Shown here in pieces: positions 31,749-35,372 of a stretch of DNA of 35,372 bases; within the stretch, counting starts at the first letter, position 1; every line of letters begins with the position of its first letter. A program made the translations under genes and the position numbers. This DNA is from a virus: IMG/VR virus record IMGVR_UViG_3300046331_000020, positions 1 through 35,372 of that record; one strand, written 5' to 3'. The notes beneath the pieces are model-generated. The model was not told the DNA's origin and did no database searches. It saw only the letters and a list, made by a program, of their open reading frames with translations.

Positions 31749-33580
31749 TATGAGCGACTAGAAGTAAACTGATAATTGTATCCACCACGTAAGTCACCAG
31801 ATGCTGTCTTATCAGCAATCGCAGTAATCTTCAAGTGGTCTAGTGCAATTTCTGCAACTTGCGTTAGGGCAGAAACAACGTCGTTAGATTGTGGGGCGAT
31901 AGAAAGTTCAAAATCAACATCTGCTAGAGCAGTAATGTGCAAGTTCTTAATATCAACGATACCTTTAGAGTAATCAATCGTACCAATTTGGTCATTAACG
32001 ACAATTTTAGTAGCATTAGTTCCGAGACGATACAAACGCACATAACGAATACCATCATCATCCAAATAATGTACTTGATCTGAACCAGCAATGTAGAATC
32101 CAGTTGACTGGAATGATTCTTCAGCCACACCAGAATAATAGATCGGGTTAATCATATTCAACAGATATTGCGCTGACACATTGTAACGTGGAGTCATCTT
32201 ACGACGAAGCAGTACTGTTGTAATATTATTAACAATAGATGGATCAGTCTCATCGATAAGTTTGCTTAACTTAGAGAAACGGAATATACCATCAAATGTT
32301 TGTAAATCAGAATCGTTGTAAGAAATAATTGTCTGACGGACTAAAGTGGCAATTTCAGCAGCAGTGCGAGATGTATCTTGTTCATTGAAATAAACAGTAA
32401 CATCGAGGGCTATGTTAATATATTCTGGGTCTACAATTTGAGGGATAACAGAAACAACGTTACGGTTGCTAAGGATAGAAGAAGTGATGGCAGCTTTCTG
32501 AACTGTAGTCAGTTTAGTTGCATCTTTTGGTTTAATACAGATAAATGTCTTACCATAAACAGGAGGATTATTATCTTCACCACCCCAAACAGAAACAGAC
32601 TTTGCTTCTGGTACGTTAGCGTAAATTAGAGCTTTATAGTCATCTGGAGTTACCGCACGGTTCTGTGCGGCATAGAATTTTGGAGCATTAAAACGGATAG
32701 AGTCATTTGCTTCTTTATCAGATCCATTTGATGCAATTCCAGTAGTTGTTACTGTAACTGTGGCACCAGCAAGAATTGTTGCACCATTATATGAGAATGC
32801 ACGAGCGCCATTGGTTGCGTCTAAGCTAGATACAAAATAATCTAAGTGAATAACATTACCTATATCTAAAGCACGACCGATATTACCATCGCCAAATGTG
32901 ATTTCATAAAGACCATCATCAATTTCTTTAACCCAAAACGCTTTAGTAACAGGTGTAGCGTTGACTACAGAATCTGTATTCGACCAAGTCTCATACATAG
33001 AAGAAGTTGGGTTTTCTTGAATACGTACTTTTAGAGTGTTGATGTCTACGTTACTGTTTGGTATAATGTAACGAGAACCAGCAGAAGCCGTATATTTAAA
33101 GTTTAGTGGGCGACCTTCTGTGATTTCTAAATTTGTAAAAGTATATACGTTATTAGAACGAGTAGTAGTTACTGAACCTGTATTATAGAACGTGTATTGA
33201 GTTCCATCTACATTAGTGGTAAATTCTGAGTATGCAGGTAATGTGATTGTAGAGGGTGAGTTAACTCCACCAGAAACCGTTACTGTCACAATAGCCTTGG
33301 CACATGATGCAGAACGTGGTGTATATCCAAGCATTTTAGCAAGAGAAACAATACTGTTACGCTTGCGTGCTGAGTCTAAAAACATTTCATTAATAGCCAT
33401 GTTATTATACAGGGCATTATAATGAGTATTATATGCTAAGACATCTAGTAAGACAGACATGGCAGAACCTTCGAAGTCGTAGTCCTGAAACTGTTCTTGT
33501 CCCTTTAGGAAGTTCTTTAGGTTAGACTTGATATTATCAAAGTCTAACTCTGTTACATTGATTTTCTTATTGGATGCCAT
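31748..33580 (-). CDS. gp6: Baseplate wedge protein gp6
   Basis: Wedge protein that forms the inner iris of the baseplate and belongs to the baseplate-J-like fold. The 610-residue product (660 in T4) has KINVTELDFDNIKSNLKNFL, QDYDFEGSAMSVLLDVLAYN, THYNALYNNMAINEMFLDSA and LAKMLGYTPRSA in the first 90 residues, a highly conserved gp6 block. Around 230-245 YEITFGDGNIGRALDIG is the typical J-like FGDG motif. AVTPDDYKALIYANVPEAKS near 310 is the matching C-terminal element. The start directly follows the gp25 stop (TAA then ATG), and the stop overlaps the next gene as TAATG, so expression is tightly coupled. Confidence 0.94.
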   Translation of the reverse strand: MASNKKINVTELDFDNIKSNLKNFLKGQEQFQDYDFEGSAMSVLLDVLAYNTHYNALYNNMAINEMFLDSARKRNSIVSLAKMLGYTPRSASCAKAIVTVTVSGGVNSPSTITLPAYSEFTTNVDGTQYTFYNTGSVTTTRSNNVYTFTNLEITEGRPLNFKYTASAGSRYIIPNSNVDINTLKVRIQENPTSSMYETWSNTDSVVNATPVTKAFWVKEIDDGLYEITFGDGNIGRALDIGNVIHLDYFVSSLDATNGARAFSYNGATILAGATVTVTTTGIASNGSDKEANDSIRFNAPKFYAAQNRAVTPDDYKALIYANVPEAKSVSVWGGEDNNPPVYGKTFICIKPKDATKLTTVQKAAITSSILSNRNVVSVIPQIVDPEYINIALDVTVYFNEQDTSRTAAEIATLVRQTIISYNDSDLQTFDGIFRFSKLSKLIDETDPSIVNNITTVLLRRKMTPRYNVSAQYLLNMINPIYYSGVAEESFQSTGFYIAGSDQVHYLDDDGIRYVRLYRLGTNATKIVVNDQIGTIDYSKGIVDIKNLHITALADVDFELSIAPQSNDVVSALTQVAEIALDHLKITAIADKTASGDLRGGYNYQFTSSRS

Positions 33581-33973
33581 TTATCGTGTTCTCTCTAGCG
33601 TTAAATCAAGAGTTAGTGGTTGGTTTGTATTTAAAATTTGAAACTCTATAGTCACACTAACGTCATATTCATCTTCAGAAACCACTACGATTACGTCTAG
33701 TACTTGAACACGAGGTTCGAAGTTATCGATAGTATCGATGATTGATCTGCGGAGCATAACTTCGAGCATTGGAGTAACTGGCTCGAATAATAATCTTTTA
33801 ATTGGGCTACCGATTTCGCTGTGGAATGGTCGCTCATAATTAGCAGTCATAATCAAGTTCTTCAGACTAGTCTTGATAGCGTTCTCATCAAAACGACGTA
33901 CAATATCACCAGTCACTGGGTGAGGAGTGAAATTGAAGTCTAAGTCCGAGAAGATTCTTGTATTTCTTGCCAT
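33581..33973 (-). CDS. gp25: Baseplate wedge protein gp25
   Basis: Small wedge protein of the gpW/gp25 family that, with gp6 and gp53, links wedge to hub and nucleates sheath assembly. The 130-residue length is close to T4 (132). DLDFNFTPHPVTGDIVRRFD at the start, NLIMTANYERPFHSEIGS in the middle and the diagnostic NFEPRV with E86-P87-R88 are all present. It starts 14 bases after the PAAR gene and is followed without a gap by gp6. No extra domains are seen. Confidence 0.96.
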   Translation of the reverse strand: MARNTRIFSDLDFNFTPHPVTGDIVRRFDENAIKTSLKNLIMTANYERPFHSEIGSPIKRLLFEPVTPMLEVMLRRSIIDTIDNFEPRVQVLDVIVVVSEDEYDVSVTIEFQILNTNQPLTLDLTLERTR

Positions 33974-33979
33974 ATTGTT

Positions 33980-33986
33980 TATTTAG
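33980..33986 (-). promoter_or_regulatory. Weak candidate late promoter box before gp25
   Basis: CTAAATA on the minus strand in the 14-base gap between the PAAR and gp25 genes, seven bases before the gp25 ATG. A start point six bases downstream would give an almost leaderless mRNA, so this may be a chance match. Confidence 0.25.
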
Positions 33987-33987
33987 G

Positions 33988-34281
33988 TTATTCTATGAAA
34001 GTCTTTGCATTTCCGCTGGAAATTGCATCGCCATCTGCAATTAAATCATCAACTCTTGCAGCCAGATGACCCTCAAAATAAGTCTTTGCAGCACCAGTCG
34101 AAATCTTTCGTTTAACTCCTGTGTGTTGAGGTGATGGTCCATGATCGTCAAACTGGTCACCAATCACACCGATAATATTTCCACCAACATAACTTTTAGA
34201 GCACTGCATAACAGTAAGGGCAGATGGAGGATATCCATCTTGTCCTTTACTCATTGCACCCTTATAAGTTAAGGCTGTCAT
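33988..34281 (-). CDS. PAAR-type spike tip protein (gp5.4-like)
   Basis: Small conical cap that sharpens the central membrane-piercing spike. The 97-residue protein has the PAAR layout: an N-terminal glycine/proline-rich strand region, then TGAAKTYFEGHLAARVDDLI, DGDAISSGNAKTF and the C-terminal end. The HLAARVDD segment corresponds to the PAAR motif of the family, and histidines and a cysteine (MQCSKSYVGG, DDHGPSPQHTG) could bind the usual metal. It overlaps the gp5 stop by four bases (ATGA). This matches the spike-tip partnership and is the same neighbourhood as in other contractile systems. T4 carries its equivalent as gp5.4. Confidence 0.87.
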   Translation of the reverse strand: MTALTYKGAMSKGQDGYPPSALTVMQCSKSYVGGNIIGVIGDQFDDHGPSPQHTGVKRKISTGAAKTYFEGHLAARVDDLIADGDAISSGNAKTFIE

Positions 34282-35372
34282 ACCCTTTTAGCTTTCGGTG
34301 GAATTGTATCTAGAAGAATAAAACCAGATGGAATACCTTTGGAGTCTCTTTTATATACAGAGTCATTTACCATAGTGAATGCCATCTTACGATTACCTTG
34401 TGGTTTATACGCTGTGTGAATCCATACCGAATCTGTGGCACGATATTCTAAAATTAGTTGATCGTATGTGATTAACTTTTCTAGCTGTTGGACCAGTGCG
34501 TATGTCTTGTTATTACGGTCTGGCAGCATCAAAGCTATATCGAAACAGTGCCCTTTGCAATGATCAGAGAATGGTGACTCAGTTGGAACAACACCCTTTA
34601 GACGATATCCAGAAGAAATCTTCCATTGTTTGTTATAACCACCGATACCACCTGGAAGTGCCTCAAGATATGGTTCAAGAATGTTCTGAGCCGACATCGC
34701 CAAGTTACACACAATTTCTTGAACCGTATATACACGTTCTTGTGTGTTTGGACCATCTTTCAGCATCTGATCAACTAGCTTATGCTTACCATTAACACCA
34801 CCATCCATTAACATACCAAGAGTGAAGTTTTTGGATATAGTATAATCATTCGTGAAGTTTTTAGTGCCGTAGATAATTTTGCAATCAACTGGGATCTGCT
34901 TACCAGACCCACCAGATGGTGTTCCAGCTTCTTCTGTGGCTGCTGGCGCTGGAGCGTTTGGTACACCAGCAATTACGGCAGCGTTTGATGCAGCACGTCC
35001 CTCTGGTGTATTGAAGTCTTCTGGCGTTTCGTTCGCAGCTAATTCTTCAGTCTTACGTTCTGGTGGGATTAGATATGGAACAACAGCATTGATTGGATCA
35101 CCAACAGGCGGTGCTGTTAATTCAACTGGAGATACATCTGTAGCACCAGCGGCACCGTTGCCGAATTGACCTTCAGCGTAGTCTGCAGATAGAGTACCGC
35201 CTGCAAGAAGATCCATAGAACCAGCAGATTCTACATTAACTGTATTACCTTTAGTACTTACAGCACCAGTGCCCTGCATGGTTAAATCTGCATCAGCTAA
35301 CACAGAAACATCATTAGCTTGTACTTTGAATGTACCACCCGCTTTAACAAGGACATCTCCTCCAGCTGCAAA
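34278..35372 (-). CDS. gp5: Central spike/baseplate hub protein gp5 with C-terminal M15-type peptidase (N-terminus outside window)
   Basis: C-terminal part of the hub spike protein; the frame is open to the right edge, so the true start is beyond base 35372. The visible part begins with short repeats (DVLVKAGGTFKVQANDVSVL, then VNVESAGSMDLLAGG) typical of the triple-stranded beta-helix of gp5/VgrG. A proline/alanine/glutamate-rich linker follows, then a domain with the zinc-peptidase M15 signature. SGYR lies near 34605-34616, S-D-H-x2-G-x3-D follows with zinc-ligand His at 34560-34562 and Asp at 34539-34541, and W-I-H has the third ligand at 34416-34418. Such enzymes cut peptidoglycan cross-links. 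T4 gp5 uses a lysozyme domain; none is visible here. It is followed by the PAAR tip in a four-base overlap. Confidence 0.9.
   Translation of the reverse strand, partial: FAAGGDVLVKAGGTFKVQANDVSVLADADLTMQGTGAVSTKGNTVNVESAGSMDLLAGGTLSADYAEGQFGNGAAGATDVSPVELTAPPVGDPINAVVPYLIPPERKTEELAANETPEDFNTPEGRAASNAAVIAGVPNAPAPAATEEAGTPSGGSGKQIPVDCKIIYGTKNFTNDYTISKNFTLGMLMDGGVNGKHKLVDQMLKDGPNTQERVYTVQEIVCNLAMSAQNILEPYLEALPGGIGGYNKQWKISSGYRLKGVVPTESPFSDHCKGHCFDIALMLPDRNNKTYALVQQLEKLITYDQLILEYRATDSVWIHTAYKPQGNRKMAFTMVNDSVYKRDSKGIPSGFILLDTIPPKAKRV

Overview
The window reads as a stretch of the late structural-gene block of a T4-like contractile-tailed phage, most like the marine T4-like myoviruses (cyanophage or pelagiphage type). 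The reasons are: the T4 gene order (gp5, PAAR tip, gp25, gp6, a gp7-position gene, gp8, then gp13, gp14, gp15, gp17, gp18); clearly recognisable gp8, gp13, gp14, gp15, gp17, gp18 and gp25; a DUF4815-type giant virion protein; and many T4-late-type promoter boxes (NATAAATA/CTAAATA). The DNA is AT-rich. No host-specific marker such as a photosynthesis gene lies inside, so the host is not determined. All 26 genes I accept are on the minus strand, so transcription runs from high to low coordinates. No gap between genes exceeds about 80 bases. I see no tRNA, CRISPR array or insertion sequence. The first gene (gp5, right edge) and the last (gp18, left edge) are cut by the window.

Layout in transcription order. 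35372-29544: central spike and inner baseplate (gp5 with a C-terminal M15-type peptidase instead of a visible lysozyme, PAAR tip, gp25, gp6, gp7-position protein). 29531-26486: a 150-aa tail-type protein and gp8, which is enlarged by glycine-rich repeats. 26450-17833: a 2083-aa DUF4815 protein, a small coiled-coil protein, a 393-aa tail fibre ending in a His/Asn/Cys-rich tail, and a 309-aa protein of unknown role. 17774-14041: an accessory island with no counterpart in T4, made of a radical SAM/SPASM enzyme, a 103-aa protein, a TRAP-type solute-binding protein without signal peptide, and a PP-loop (asparagine-synthase-like) ATPase. 13985-6371: further fibre and virion proteins, three of them with the same kind of short N-terminal attachment domain. 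6368-1: neck and completion proteins gp13, gp14, gp15, large terminase gp17 and tail sheath gp18. The fibre block plus island lies between gp8 and gp13, where T4 carries 9-12 and wac.

The most interesting part is the island at 14041-17823 with the fibre just upstream. The radical SAM enzyme has a complete set of radical-SAM and SPASM cysteines, as in enzymes that modify peptides or proteins. The nearby fibre ends in a tail in which all six cysteines follow an asparagine. I propose, as inference only, that this is a virion-protein modification (or metal-loading) cassette acting on the fibre tip. The island is bounded by overlapping promoter/hairpin elements, which suggests independently transcribed, moron-like cassettes. 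A second theme is the spread of a few small beta-rich repeat modules through sheath, neck, baseplate and fibre proteins.
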